Positions 24,674 through 33,289 of a stretch of 39,241 bases of DNA are shown here, piece after piece. The notes under the pieces were generated by a model. The model did not search any database. It was not told where the DNA came from and worked only from the letters and a program-made list of their open reading frames with translations. Position numbers and translations under genes: made by a program. Numbering within the stretch: position 1 is the first letter of the stretch; each line of letters begins with the position of its first letter. The stretch lies in NCBI GenBank assembly GCA_045106675.1, contig JBGCFA010000404.1:1-39241 (forward strand), written 5' to 3'. This DNA comes from JBCAWW01 sp045106675. Lineage in GTDB: Bacteria > Bacteroidota > Bacteroidia > J057.

Positions 24674-25012
24674 TTAAGTTCCTTGTTGTCGCTGCGGTTG
24701 CCAGCCACCTTTTGGTTCAAATGGTTTCACTTCTGCTAACTTCCTAACCGTAAGATGATTGCCAACTCTTCGAAATACTTCGACTTCATCGCCTCTTTTT
24801 ATCGTATGAGTCAATTCTGGTCGGGATAATCTAGCTTCATACTCGACTCCTTCTATTACGACTCTCATCGATAAGGCATTGGCAAAGACTTCACTTACGA
24901 TCGTTGTTTCAATTACAGGTTGCTGTCTCTCTTCTGACGGCATACGGTTTTCGGGAATTTCAGCAGGGTTTCTTTTTTTGTTAAACCCTACCTTCTTAAA
25001 AAAATTAGTCAT
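24674..25012 (-). CDS. Small NfeD-like OB-fold protein
   Basis: The 112-residue protein has a basic, disordered N-terminus, then about 40-95 a strand-rich segment: MRVVIEGVEYEARLSRPEL, IKRGDEVEVFRRVGNHLTVRKL. This resembles the OB-fold C-terminal domain of NfeD proteins (GERWEA then GxxVxVVxVxGLxLxVxPL). No membrane helix is present, unlike full NfeD, but the next gene supplies one. The C-terminus is Gln/Gly-rich. The pair may be a split membrane-associated OB-fold unit. The family match is by eye and moderate. Confidence 0.5.
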   Translation of the reverse strand: MTNFFKKVGFNKKRNPAEIPENRMPSEERQQPVIETTIVSEVFANALSMRVVIEGVEYEARLSRPELTHTIKRGDEVEVFRRVGNHLTVRKLAEVKPFEPKGGWQPQRQQGT

Positions 25013-25225
25013 GGTAGGTTTGAGTTTGATGTTTGGAAATTAAAATTTGAGGTTGGTGCCTCGTTTCTGATTCAAATATGATGTTGTGCAAGCAGTTATT
25101 AAAAAACCAAGACACACGTCCAAAAGTAGACCATTGAAAATCAAATACTTAGCAAACTCAACACCTTTGTAATCAGAATAATATTCGGATTAACAATCAA
25201 GGACTGCCTAACAGAAAGCGGCCAA

Positions 25226-25258
25226 AAATCAAAAAGCCCTACCATATTTGGTAGAGCT
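25226..25258 (-). terminator. Terminator of the CHAT/sigma operon
   Basis: On the minus strand, AGCTCTACCA and TGGTAGGGCT (25235-25258) form a stem with an AATA-like loop, followed by TTTTTGATTTTT. It lies 45 bases beyond the stop of the two-helix gene at 25304 and should end that operon. Confidence 0.7.
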
Positions 25259-25303
25259 TAAATATTATCGTTCGACAGAGGCAAGGAAGATCTTAAACGG
25301 TTT

Positions 25304-25687
25304 TTAAGCTTTAAGTTCCAAGCGACGCCATTGGCACCAATATCTAACCACGAGTTCTAATTCGACGAAGAGGGCGATCATACCCAGGGCAGTAATCGAG
25401 AGCATGAGCGCACTACTAAGCGCTGTTTGAGAAATAATAGTTTGAGGGACAATTTCCTCCACCCAAGCATTGCCTCCTACTAACCAAGTCAACATCAAAG
25501 CGAGAGTACTGGCTACTCCAGACATAGCGATGCGCAGATTTTTGCGCACTCTTTTGCGTCTTAAAGCGCTCGCTTCTATCGTCAACATCAATTTATCAAC
25601 TAAGTCAATAGGAGCCTTAGATGCCGCCACGGTATTTAGCAAATCTGCCAAGTGTGGATCTTTATGTTTGTCGGGAGAGGCTTTCAT
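25304..25687 (-). CDS. Two-helix membrane protein, putative anti-sigma factor
   Basis: The 127-residue protein has a cytoplasmic N-terminus (about 1-50; SKAPIDLVDKLMLTIEASALRRKRVRKNL) and two membrane helices (about 52-70 and 88-110). Its start overlaps the end of the ECF sigma gene by 4 bases, the usual sigma/anti-sigma arrangement. It lacks a zinc-binding HxxxCxxC motif, so it is not a ZAS-type anti-sigma. The role is inferred from coupling and membrane topology. Confidence 0.65.
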   Translation of the reverse strand: MKASPDKHKDPHLADLLNTVAASKAPIDLVDKLMLTIEASALRRKRVRKNLRIAMSGVASTLALMLTWLVGGNAWVEEIVPQTIISQTALSSALMLSITALGMIALFVELELVVRYWCQWRRLELKA

Positions 25688-26244
25688 TCTAAAATCGGAT
25701 TGGGGAAGTGTAAGCGTTCCACAAGGTGGTAAAAGCTTTGACGGCCGCGATGTAATAATACTTTGAGATTGGACTGACTGATACCGGTTTGCTCATGCAT
25801 CTCTTGGAGGCTGCATTCGTTGAGGTAAAACAGTTGGAGCACCAAGGCTTCCTTTGGTTTTAGTTGGCCGAGGACTTTTTGAATCAAGTTTTGGCGTTCG
25901 ACAAGGGCGAGTTGCTTGAGGCCCTCGTTGAGAACGCTTAATCTTGCCTCACTGAGCGGACTCCTCGTTTCCAAATAAGTAGGTTTGGGCTGGCGCTTGA
26001 GCGTTTTGAGGGCTTCGTGATATACAATGCGGTACAGCCAGGAAGAAAATTTTGCTTCCCGGCGGTACTTTTTGATGTTTTTAAATGCTTTGAGAAAGGC
26101 GTCTTGAGCGACTTCTTCAGCCAATACGGGATGCTTCACGATGCGTATGGCAATCGTATAGGCCATATCCTGATAGGTTTCGACAAAGTAGCGAAACGCA
26201 TGGATATCTCCGGCCAGAACCCGTTCTAATTGGCTTTGCTCCAC
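25684..26244 (-). CDS. ECF sigma factor (sigma-70 family)
   Basis: The 186-residue protein is a canonical ECF sigma. Region 2 has AGDIHAFRYFVETYQDMAY, EEVAQDAFLKAFKNI and FSSWLYRIVYHEALK; region 4 has LKPKEALVLQLFYLNECSLQ followed by TGISQSNLKVLLHRGRQ. The start is a GTG at 26244, directly abutting the TAG of the upstream membrane gene (zero spacing), and it gives the normal N-terminus for the family. It sits in a four-gene operon with a CHAT-TPR protein. The membrane partner encoded downstream is its likely regulator. Confidence 0.9.
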   Translation of the reverse strand: MEQSQLERVLAGDIHAFRYFVETYQDMAYTIAIRIVKHPVLAEEVAQDAFLKAFKNIKKYRREAKFSSWLYRIVYHEALKTLKRQPKPTYLETRSPLSEARLSVLNEGLKQLALVERQNLIQKVLGQLKPKEALVLQLFYLNECSLQEMHEQTGISQSNLKVLLHRGRQSFYHLVERLHFPNPILE

Positions 26245-26631
26245 CTAGAACAATTCTTTTTCGTGCTCTACGACAGTATGTGTATAAGATTGAGGCATAC
26301 TTTCTTCTTGACGAATCTCAAAAAAGTAAGCCAATACCAAACCTGCACCACCACAGAAAAACATCAAACCTGGATAAAGCTCCATGCCGCCAAAATGAAG
26401 GATGTGCTCACTGACAAAACCAAGGATCAACCCTAAGCCGATACCACACATCAAAAGGCCAATTTTGATGGTCAAGAAGCGGTTAGAACGCTTTCGCTCA
26501 GGATCATATAGATGTTTCCCTTCTTGGATCATGCCCATACGTTCCGCATGGCGAGCCCGCAAAAAGAAAATCAGCGTAGCGCCAACAACTAGCGATAGAA
26601 TTGTGAGAAAAACTCCGGGTCCAAAAAACAT
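26245..26631 (-). CDS. DUF6249-like small membrane protein
   Basis: From ATG 26631 the protein has 128 residues. There are three hydrophobic segments: about 5-24 (VFLTILSLVVGATLIFFL), 52-74 (IGLLMCGIGLGLILGF) and 82-100 (LMFFCGGAGLVLAYFF). Between the first two lies RHAERMGMIQEGKHLYDPE, typical of DUF6249 proteins that are usually adjacent to ECF sigma factors in Bacteroidota. The longer reading frame from 26832 would overlap the CHAT gene by over 150 bases and was not used. It is the second gene of the operon. Confidence 0.75.
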   Translation of the reverse strand: MFFGPGVFLTILSLVVGATLIFFLRARHAERMGMIQEGKHLYDPERKRSNRFLTIKIGLLMCGIGLGLILGFVSEHILHFGGMELYPGLMFFCGGAGLVLAYFFEIRQEESMPQSYTHTVVEHEKELF

Positions 26632-26678
26632 ATTGATTAGTATTAATGCGTATTTGTCTGATAAGATCCCTAAAGCAA

Positions 26679-29588
26679 TTAGGAGGTTACAGATTGGGTG
26701 ATTTTTTTGAAATAAGATCGTAAAGCAAAGACTAAGGCAAACGCTAAAAGTCCTCCTAATACCCACCAATATGCAGAATATGAGGATTTTCCCAACTCTC
26801 CTCCCTCCCCTATCAAAACAAAGCCTGACCAAAAGAATGGGTGCATACTTGTAGGATCGGCATCTTTGAGGTAAGCCAGCCTTGCTGAACGAATCGCTTG
26901 GGTCCTTGACTGCCCACTTTGTAAATATTGATATAAATAGCTCATCAAATCAGCCGTCGAACGATCATCCACCGTCCACAAACTGGTCAATAATGAAGGG
27001 CAGCCCGCATATTGAAAGGCTCGTCCCAAACTCATCAATCCTTCTCCCGAAACATAGGCCCCACTACCCGTATTGCAAGCGCTCAAAATTGCGAGTTCGG
27101 CGGATAGCCGCAGTCCATAAAGCTCATAAGTATGTAAACGCCCGTCGGCCCCGCTATCAACCGCTAAAACAAAATACGACAAAGCCGTCTGCTCATGATC
27201 GACTATCGCATGAGTCGCCAAATGCAAAATCCGAGCTTGTGCTGCGTAAGCGTAAAAATTGCTCTCTGTCGCGCCTCCTCCCACAAATGATTGCCCCCCG
27301 AAAAGTTGCTGACCACTCGCTAATTCTTCTTCGCTAAAAGGCAAAGGAGCGTAGGTACTATTTAGTGCAGCATAATCAGGGGCAAAGCCCAACCATTGAG
27401 TTTGAATATCTTGCTTTTCAATGTTTTGCTCCGCAAATAACAAACTGGCAGAAGCAGCATAGCTAATCCCAAAGTCCTTGAATAAATAAGGCAGATTTTG
27501 ATAGCCATTTTCTAATGAGTCTGCAACTTTGTCTCGCAATAATGGCGAAAAAGGCATTTGACTCAAGGGGCCACTGGGAACGATGATCAATTCATCAAAA
27601 GGCTTATCTCGCACAATCTTACTCACCAAAGTATGGTTTAACTCGATGGCCAAATCTCTATAGCGTTTGAAACTCGTTTGAGGATTTTGCAGATAAGCGG
27701 ACTGATCACTGAGTAACAATCGAAATTCTGCAACTTTTTGCCGAAGGAGTTCCGCTTGAGAGATGATTTCATAGCCAAAGTCCTCTGCTCCTATCCCAAA
27801 AACATATACTTCTTCTTCGCCAAAGAAATATTCTATAAGAAGACTTGAATCCGGCAAACTAGTTTGAATGCTTTGCAATGGCATGCTTGCTAGCTGAAAT
27901 TTCAAATCATAATAGGCGGGATATTGCTCGGCAATCTCAGCAAGATATTGTTGGTATTCATTCTGTAAACGCAAATATTCCTTTTGCCAGAGGGCAAGGT
28001 TTTTGGGACGACTTTGGTCGCAGCGTTCTTGCTCTCGATTGACCTTGGCTTGATATTCCTCCAAGCCAGCGATCAAGTCCTGCTCTCGTTTTTGAACCTC
28101 TGGAGGGATGCCACTGATTTGCCCTGCTTTTGTGGATTGAGCATTGGCTTGGAGAAAGTAGGCACGACTTTTTTCAGAATAATCAAAGGCAGTTTCATAG
28201 TAGGAGCGTTCGCCGAGGAGGCGATAAAACTCCAAAGCTGTCGCAATCCCTTGCTCATAAATTGGATAAGCAAGGCGGGACCAAAAAAAGCGAGGATCTT
28301 GCTTAAAATGAGCCTGTCGCACGATATCTACATATTTAACCGCCAAATCAAAGCTCTCATATGCTCCTCGCAAATAGCTAGTGTCTTGCCCGCTTTGATA
28401 CAAAGTCCACAATACTTCCCCTTTGCCGAGCAAAGCTTCGATCACATATTTTTCATAGCCCTGAGTGGGCCGCAATTCGGCTTGTTCTCGCCAATCGAGC
28501 CCAAGATTGCTATCACACAGTATCCGTAATGACTGTTGAAAGGCGAGTAAAGCGCGTTCATATTCGCCTCGTCTCGCATAAGTTCGAGCCAAAAAATTAT
28601 TACAAGCACCCGTGAGAGGATGGGCTTCGCCAAACGCTTTTTTGCGAAAGGCTAGGGCCGCTTCATAGTACGGGAGGGCAGCTTGAGTATTGCTGCGCAG
28701 AACGCTATCACCCTGCGCCAAAAGGCTGATAGATTGATCATTGTTGATGATCGGAGCGCCCAAGGTAGATTTGTCATAATAGCGCAGAGCCTGAGTTTCC
28801 AAACCTAACTCATAGTACATATCCCCAGTGGCCTCATATAAGAAGCGCAGATAAGTATCATTGACAGGATTGATCTCCCAGATAGCTTCGGTTTTGAGAT
28901 AGTTTTCGAGCGCGTGTTGGTAGTCTCCGAGATGATAGTAGTTGTTAGCACTATTGTAGTGTGAGATGCCTATCGCCTGATGATTGGCCACAAAATGAGG
29001 CGCATAAGCCTGACGCTCTTGCTCATAATACTGTAAAGACTGTTCGTAATTGCCTTTGTATTGAGCGCCATTGCCGAGGTTTCGTAGGATAATGCCCGCC
29101 AAATGAGGCTCTGCTGTTTCAGATTGATCCAATAAGGCTAAAGCCTCTAAGTAAAAGCGTTCGGAGGATCCGGGACGCTCTTCAATGTATTGGTAGTAAA
29201 CCGCCAAGGCATAGGCTCGTCTCGCACTGACTGCCGATTTCAAGGCTAATTGCGCCACGATCAAGGGAGCTTTTTTTTTGTGTTTACGAATGCTCTGATA
29301 CTCCAACAATCGCCAAAGCCTCTCGTCATCCTTAGTGGGCGGCAAACGATCTAGATCAGTTTCTATCAATCCGACCGCTTTGCGTTTGCTATCTGCTCTG
29401 AAAGTCAATTCGCTCAGAGTGAGGAGATAATGCAGGCTACTGTCCTTGCGACTTTGTAGCAAAGTAAGTGCTGTCTCAGACTGTCCCAGATAATCCAGAC
29501 TATCCACGGCTCGATAAAAGGCATCATCGAGATTTTGAGCCCAGCTAAATAGGGGCCAAAACAATAGCACAATCAAAAAGCGGCGCAT
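26679..29588 (-). CDS. TPR-repeat protein with C-terminal CHAT (caspase-like) protease domain and membrane helix
   Basis: From ATG 29588 the protein has 969 residues. A signal peptide (LIVLLFWPLFSWAQ) is followed by TPR-type helices (about 20-400; NSANNYYHLGDYQHALENYL, CNNFLARTYARRGEYERALL), a helical linker and the CHAT domain (about 560-915). The CHAT His is in HLATHA (H793) and the Cys in LSACNTGSG (C838), both intact, so peptidase activity is plausible. A transmembrane helix near 935-955 ends the protein, with a short basic tail. The architecture implies a periplasmic, membrane-anchored sensor protease. It heads the operon of DUF6249 protein, ECF sigma and two-helix protein, which suggests a proteolytic input to sigma activation. 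That link is inference. Confidence 0.9.
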   Translation of the reverse strand: MRRFLIVLLFWPLFSWAQNLDDAFYRAVDSLDYLGQSETALTLLQSRKDSSLHYLLTLSELTFRADSKRKAVGLIETDLDRLPPTKDDERLWRLLEYQSIRKHKKKAPLIVAQLALKSAVSARRAYALAVYYQYIEERPGSSERFYLEALALLDQSETAEPHLAGIILRNLGNGAQYKGNYEQSLQYYEQERQAYAPHFVANHQAIGISHYNSANNYYHLGDYQHALENYLKTEAIWEINPVNDTYLRFLYEATGDMYYELGLETQALRYYDKSTLGAPIINNDQSISLLAQGDSVLRSNTQAALPYYEAALAFRKKAFGEAHPLTGACNNFLARTYARRGEYERALLAFQQSLRILCDSNLGLDWREQAELRPTQGYEKYVIEALLGKGEVLWTLYQSGQDTSYLRGAYESFDLAVKYVDIVRQAHFKQDPRFFWSRLAYPIYEQGIATALEFYRLLGERSYYETAFDYSEKSRAYFLQANAQSTKAGQISGIPPEVQKREQDLIAGLEEYQAKVNREQERCDQSRPKNLALWQKEYLRLQNEYQQYLAEIAEQYPAYYDLKFQLASMPLQSIQTSLPDSSLLIEYFFGEEEVYVFGIGAEDFGYEIISQAELLRQKVAEFRLLLSDQSAYLQNPQTSFKRYRDLAIELNHTLVSKIVRDKPFDELIIVPSGPLSQMPFSPLLRDKVADSLENGYQNLPYLFKDFGISYAASASLLFAEQNIEKQDIQTQWLGFAPDYAALNSTYAPLPFSEEELASGQQLFGGQSFVGGGATESNFYAYAAQARILHLATHAIVDHEQTALSYFVLAVDSGADGRLHTYELYGLRLSAELAILSACNTGSGAYVSGEGLMSLGRAFQYAGCPSLLTSLWTVDDRSTADLMSYLYQYLQSGQSRTQAIRSARLAYLKDADPTSMHPFFWSGFVLIGEGGELGKSSYSAYWWVLGGLLAFALVFALRSYFKKITQSVTS

Positions 29589-29628
29589 AGACTCAGTCAA
29601 TTAGATCAAAATACAAAAAAGGGGGATC

Positions 29629-29645
29629 GTTTTCCTGTGGAAAAC
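29629..29645. repeat. Short hairpin in the CHAT operon/secreted gene intergenic region
   Basis: GTTTTCC and GGAAAAC pair perfectly around TGT (extendable to CGTTTTCC/GGAAAACG). It lies in the promoter interval between the divergent CHAT gene and the gene at 29842. A GTTCCGCGAAGCGG palindrome variant follows near 29736. Confidence 0.4.
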
Positions 29646-29841
29646 GCGAAGAAGACATATCCAAGTTCAATTCTGGAAGCTCAAATGCTTACCTAAAATT
29701 GAACATTGGAATTCGACATTGGACGTTTTCTCACGTTCCGCGAAGCGGGGGAAATCATCTTTTTTCTCAAACAGTGGTTACGCCGCAGGCAGTCCGATCC
29801 ACTTAAGGGTGAATTGTGAAGCTTCAATCATCCCTAAAACC

Positions 29842-31332
29842 ATGCATAAAATCATCTTCCCCCTGATTGTATTATCCTTCCTATTGAGGCCAATTTCTCT
29901 TGAGGCTCAAACCACCAATAGCATCGCGGGTCAACTGTTTATTGATCTCAATGACGATGGCCTATACAATGATCCACCAGTAGTCGGCAATGTGCTCGAA
30001 AATATTGAAATCCATCTCCTTGACACCAATGGATTGGTCGTGGATATCCAGTTTACTGATTTGGCGGGGACCTATCTCTTCCCGAATCTCTTGCCAGATG
30101 CCTATCAAGTTTATTTGCCTCAGTTGCCGGGAGGGCATTTTTTGAGTATTCCGGGAGGAGATTCCTTCCTTGAACCAATTCCACGCCTTAGTGATCCATT
30201 GACATTAGATGGAATCATCATCCCTCCCCTTATTGTTGGAGGTCTTGTGCCGGGCAACCCAATAGAGATCAAAGGTTTTGTCTGGGACGATCAAAACAAC
30301 AATGGTATTCAGGATTTGGGAGAGCTTCCCTTTCCAAACTTTGAGATAAAGCTTGAAGCTCCCGGATTTGCACCAGAACTTATAATCACCGGCATCAATG
30401 GTGAGTATGAGTTTCCATTCCTTCCCTCAGGACCCATTTATGGTCTTGAAGGCATCTTACCTCCACAAGTGGGGATTTTTTCGCCCCCTAATCAAGGGAT
30501 TGATGACAATATTGATTCAGATGTTAACCCCTTTGGGCAACTCATTATTCCGACCAATCCATATCCGGGACCTATTTTGGTCTTTGATGTTGGCGTCAAG
30601 AAGCCCATCAAAATAAAGGTCGTTTCCATCCTTAGCGGCGCCCTTCGTAGTAATGGCCAGATGGGTACAGAACTCAATGACAATGGTCTTTTACCGATCG
30701 TAGAACCCTATACGGGCCTGGGATACGGGCTTGACAATCCGGGTATCAATATGCTGCCGGGCAATGTCCCTGATGCCGTGGATTGGGTAACGATAGAGCT
30801 ACGCGACAAAAATGATTCGACGGTAGTCCTAGCGAGCAAATCTGCCATCATCAAAAAGGATGGTTGCGTGGTAGATGCCGCGACTGGACAGGCACTTTGC
30901 TTCGAAGGTCTGATAAATGATAGCTATTTCATCGCCCTTCGTCATCGCAACCATCTTGATATCATGACCAATTATCCTGTCTTTTTGGACGATCAGGTAT
31001 TTACAGTGGATTTTACAGACCCTAATACGCCAACAGTCGGCATAGACGCACAAAAAACACTTCCTAATGGTGAATTCGGTCTTTGGGGCGGTGATGCCAA
31101 TGGAGACAACGAACTCAAATTCAGTGGTATCAATCGTGACCCACAAGCCATATTAGGCATTATCGGTGGTGCGGATCCTACGCAGCAGACCGCAGCAGGC
31201 TACTATCTCGAAGACACCAATTTGGACGGAGTCAGCAAATACAGTGGACCTAATCGTGATCCACAGATTATCCTCGAAAGTATTGGAGGCACTGATCCGA
31301 CTCAAACCCAAAAATCCAATTTGCCTGATTAA
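29842..31332 (+). CDS. Secreted SdrD-B/Cna-B-like protein with tandem Ca-binding dockerin-like repeats
   Basis: From ATG 29842 the protein has 496 residues with a signal peptide (IIFPLIVLSFLLRPISLEAQ). Two SdrD/Cna-B-like domains follow (GQLFIDLNDDGLYND..., then GFVWDDQNNNGIQDLGE...), each opening with an Asp-rich calcium-type loop and ending in a TDLAGTYLFPNL-like strand. Near the C-terminus are two Ca-binding repeats, GDANGDNELKFSGINRDPQ and EDTNLDGVSKYSGPNRDPQ, each ending in xIGGxDPTQ. There is no T9SS domain. It is followed after 40 bases by a T9SS protein, so the two may form one surface structure. A 41-residue longer N-terminal extension was rejected. Confidence 0.8.
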   Translation: MHKIIFPLIVLSFLLRPISLEAQTTNSIAGQLFIDLNDDGLYNDPPVVGNVLENIEIHLLDTNGLVVDIQFTDLAGTYLFPNLLPDAYQVYLPQLPGGHFLSIPGGDSFLEPIPRLSDPLTLDGIIIPPLIVGGLVPGNPIEIKGFVWDDQNNNGIQDLGELPFPNFEIKLEAPGFAPELIITGINGEYEFPFLPSGPIYGLEGILPPQVGIFSPPNQGIDDNIDSDVNPFGQLIIPTNPYPGPILVFDVGVKKPIKIKVVSILSGALRSNGQMGTELNDNGLLPIVEPYTGLGYGLDNPGINMLPGNVPDAVDWVTIELRDKNDSTVVLASKSAIIKKDGCVVDAATGQALCFEGLINDSYFIALRHRNHLDIMTNYPVFLDDQVFTVDFTDPNTPTVGIDAQKTLPNGEFGLWGGDANGDNELKFSGINRDPQAILGIIGGADPTQQTAAGYYLEDTNLDGVSKYSGPNRDPQIILESIGGTDPTQTQKSNLPD

Positions 31333-31372
31333 TTGTCCCAGTTCGTCCGAAATCTCCTCAAATCTAAATTCA

Positions 31373-32407
31373 ATGAAAGCTTTCTATATCTTTCTCTTCG
31401 CCCTTTTGCCGCTATCTAGTTTTGCTCAACCAACGGTCAGTCTCTGTCTCGAAAATACAGGCTCTGCCCTAGAACTTAGAATCCAGCCTGATGCCGCTTT
31501 TAGTGGCTTCGTGGCCAACATCCAGTTTAGTATCAAAGTGGATGACCCAAGTGTCACTTTTGGCACTCCGACTGGTATCCTCACCTATATCCCAATGGCT
31601 AAAGCGGGTACAGAAACGGTCAGCGGAGGCAGCACTTATCAAAGGTTTGCTGGTTTTGGTACTTTGGCCTTGAGCAGCTTGGGGACAAGTTGGGCGGCGG
31701 GTGACCTGATCACTCTGTTTAGTATTGTGCCTTCAGACCTGACGGCATCTTACAGTATTGCGATAGATAGCTGGACTACCGATAACAATGGTGCCTACTA
31801 CGTAGAACTTGATGCCATCGATAAGACAGGCGCGACTTCAGTATGCAGCAGCACTTTGCCAGTTGAAGGTTTGAGTCTCGCCGCTAAAATTGTCAGTACA
31901 TCAAGCGTGCAATTGGATTGGCAAAGCTTGAGTGAAAGCGGAAATGATCATTATGTGATTGAAAAAAGTAGCGACCAAGGCACATTTGAAGCCATCGGTA
32001 AGGTGAAGGCCGTGGGCAATAGCCAAACGATCTCTAGCTATCAATTTCTGGATCAAAGCCCGATGGGCCGGGAGAACCAATATCGCATCAAACAAGTAGA
32101 TCAAAATGGTAGCTTTAGTTACTCTAATTTGGAGCGCGTTGAGTGGGACTTTGTTTATGTCGGAGTTTTGTATCCTAACCCTAGTCGGGAACGCTCCTAT
32201 CTATCCTTACGCCTGATTGAAGACTCCCAAATACAGCTGCGTTTGTATAATTCTACGGGGCAATTGGTACAACAAATTAAGCGTTCGGCAGGGCCGGGAA
32301 GCCAAGAGATAGCCCTAGACATCGCAGGACTCGCTCGTGGAATCTACACTTTCGCGCTAAGCGTCAATGGAAAAAATCACGCCAGTCAAAGACTGATGAT
32401 CCAGTAG
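31373..32407 (+). CDS. Secreted cohesin-like/beta-sandwich protein with T9SS sorting domain
   Basis: From ATG 31373 the protein has 344 residues with a signal peptide (FYIFLFALLPLSSFAQ). A beta-sandwich of about 140 residues (FVANIQFSIKVDDPSVTFG, then LGTSWAAGDLITLFSIVP) resembles cohesin-like modules. A fibronectin-type stretch (VQLDWQSLSESGNDHYVIEKS) then leads to the T9SS type A domain (YPNPSRERSYLS to LARGIYTFALSVNG). It is therefore exported and cell-surface-attached through T9SS. Together with the dockerin-like repeats of the preceding gene, a cohesin-dockerin type interaction is conceivable but speculative. Confidence 0.7.
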   Translation: MKAFYIFLFALLPLSSFAQPTVSLCLENTGSALELRIQPDAAFSGFVANIQFSIKVDDPSVTFGTPTGILTYIPMAKAGTETVSGGSTYQRFAGFGTLALSSLGTSWAAGDLITLFSIVPSDLTASYSIAIDSWTTDNNGAYYVELDAIDKTGATSVCSSTLPVEGLSLAAKIVSTSSVQLDWQSLSESGNDHYVIEKSSDQGTFEAIGKVKAVGNSQTISSYQFLDQSPMGRENQYRIKQVDQNGSFSYSNLERVEWDFVYVGVLYPNPSRERSYLSLRLIEDSQIQLRLYNSTGQLVQQIKRSAGPGSQEIALDIAGLARGIYTFALSVNGKNHASQRLMIQ

Positions 32408-32520
32408 CGACGCAATCCCGAAAGCTTTCGGGAGCGTCGCCACATACACACAATATTGCATAGCCACACCTATTCAAATTCTATTTCGCCAAACAGCAAA
32501 ATCTTAGCCTCGCCACATTA
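32407..32520. repeat. Hairpin followed by degenerate TCGCCACA units (second array)
   Basis: GCGACGC (32407-32413) pairs with GCGTCGC (32434-32440) around a 16-base palindrome (CCCGAAAGCTTTCGGG at 32417-32432). It is followed by three to four decayed units carrying TCGCCACA or AGCCACAC cores down to 32520. The layout matches the array at 6188-6360. It fills the space between two converging genes and may also terminate them. Confidence 0.6.
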
Positions 32521-33126
32521 CAGCACCTTATAGTAAGCGATTTTCTCGGCCCAACTGTATTGGGGGCGAAAGCTGGCTACTTTTTCTTTGATCAACTCGA
32601 CTTCATTGGGCTTGAGGTGTTCGATCGAAATGATGATCGCAGCTTTCTTATCCCAGTCGTTGGTGGGAGGGGGTGCTTGCTCTCCCCATTCGAGGCGAAG
32701 GTAAGTATCATACTCCTTTATTTCTTTGAACTCGGTCCAATCGTAGATCGCTTTTCGTTTGCCATCACGTCGGAAATCAAACTGCTTTTTGTCAATTTTA
32801 ATGGCATGGTTACCATGCCAAGTCTTGAATCGATAGGCTGACAAAAAAGCGTTAAGGTTCTTCAATTTTCCCAACAATGCGGCAGAACTAAATATTCGAC
32901 TGATCGCAAAAATTGACACAAATATGAGAATAGGTATCCACCAACCCAGTTTATGGATGGCAAACTGGGAATCTGCGGCGAGAAAAACGCCTAAGCAAGA
33001 CAGTAGGAGGAATAAATGACCGAAGAAACGCTGCCGATAGCGCGTCAAAGTCCGGGCATAGTCGATCTGGTAAAGATCGTCTAATTCATCCTTCTGGATT
33101 CTAAACCGAATACTGGTATCAGACAC
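32518..33126 (-). CDS. YcxB-like membrane protein
   Basis: The 202-residue protein has two membrane helices (about 35-52 and 62-78) near the N-terminus, then HAIKIDKKQFDFRRDGKRKAIYDWTEFKEIKEYDTYLRLE, which is the YcxB-C-terminal pattern, and a helical tail. YcxB-like proteins are widespread, and their function is unknown. The stop overlaps the repeat array. It is a single gene, divergent from the SIR2/STAND pair. Confidence 0.65.
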   Translation of the reverse strand: MSDTSIRFRIQKDELDDLYQIDYARTLTRYRQRFFGHLFLLLSCLGVFLAADSQFAIHKLGWWIPILIFVSIFAISRIFSSAALLGKLKNLNAFLSAYRFKTWHGNHAIKIDKKQFDFRRDGKRKAIYDWTEFKEIKEYDTYLRLEWGEQAPPPTNDWDKKAAIIISIEHLKPNEVELIKEKVASFRPQYSWAEKIAYYKVL

Positions 33127-33289
33127 AAGAGCAAGGGTCTAATGAAAGTTATATCTCTATAATTGTTTTGTTGAGGAGTTTATATATACGACATAGCTAT
33201 TTATAAGTTAAAACACGCAATTCGGACAGCCGAATACACGGATTCCTAATAAATGAATATATTGGACTTTGGACAGTCAAATACGCCAT

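Noticed and set aside
26632..26832. Longer start for the DUF6249-like gene
   Set aside because: It would overlap the CHAT gene end by about 150 bases, and the shorter start gives the family N-terminus.
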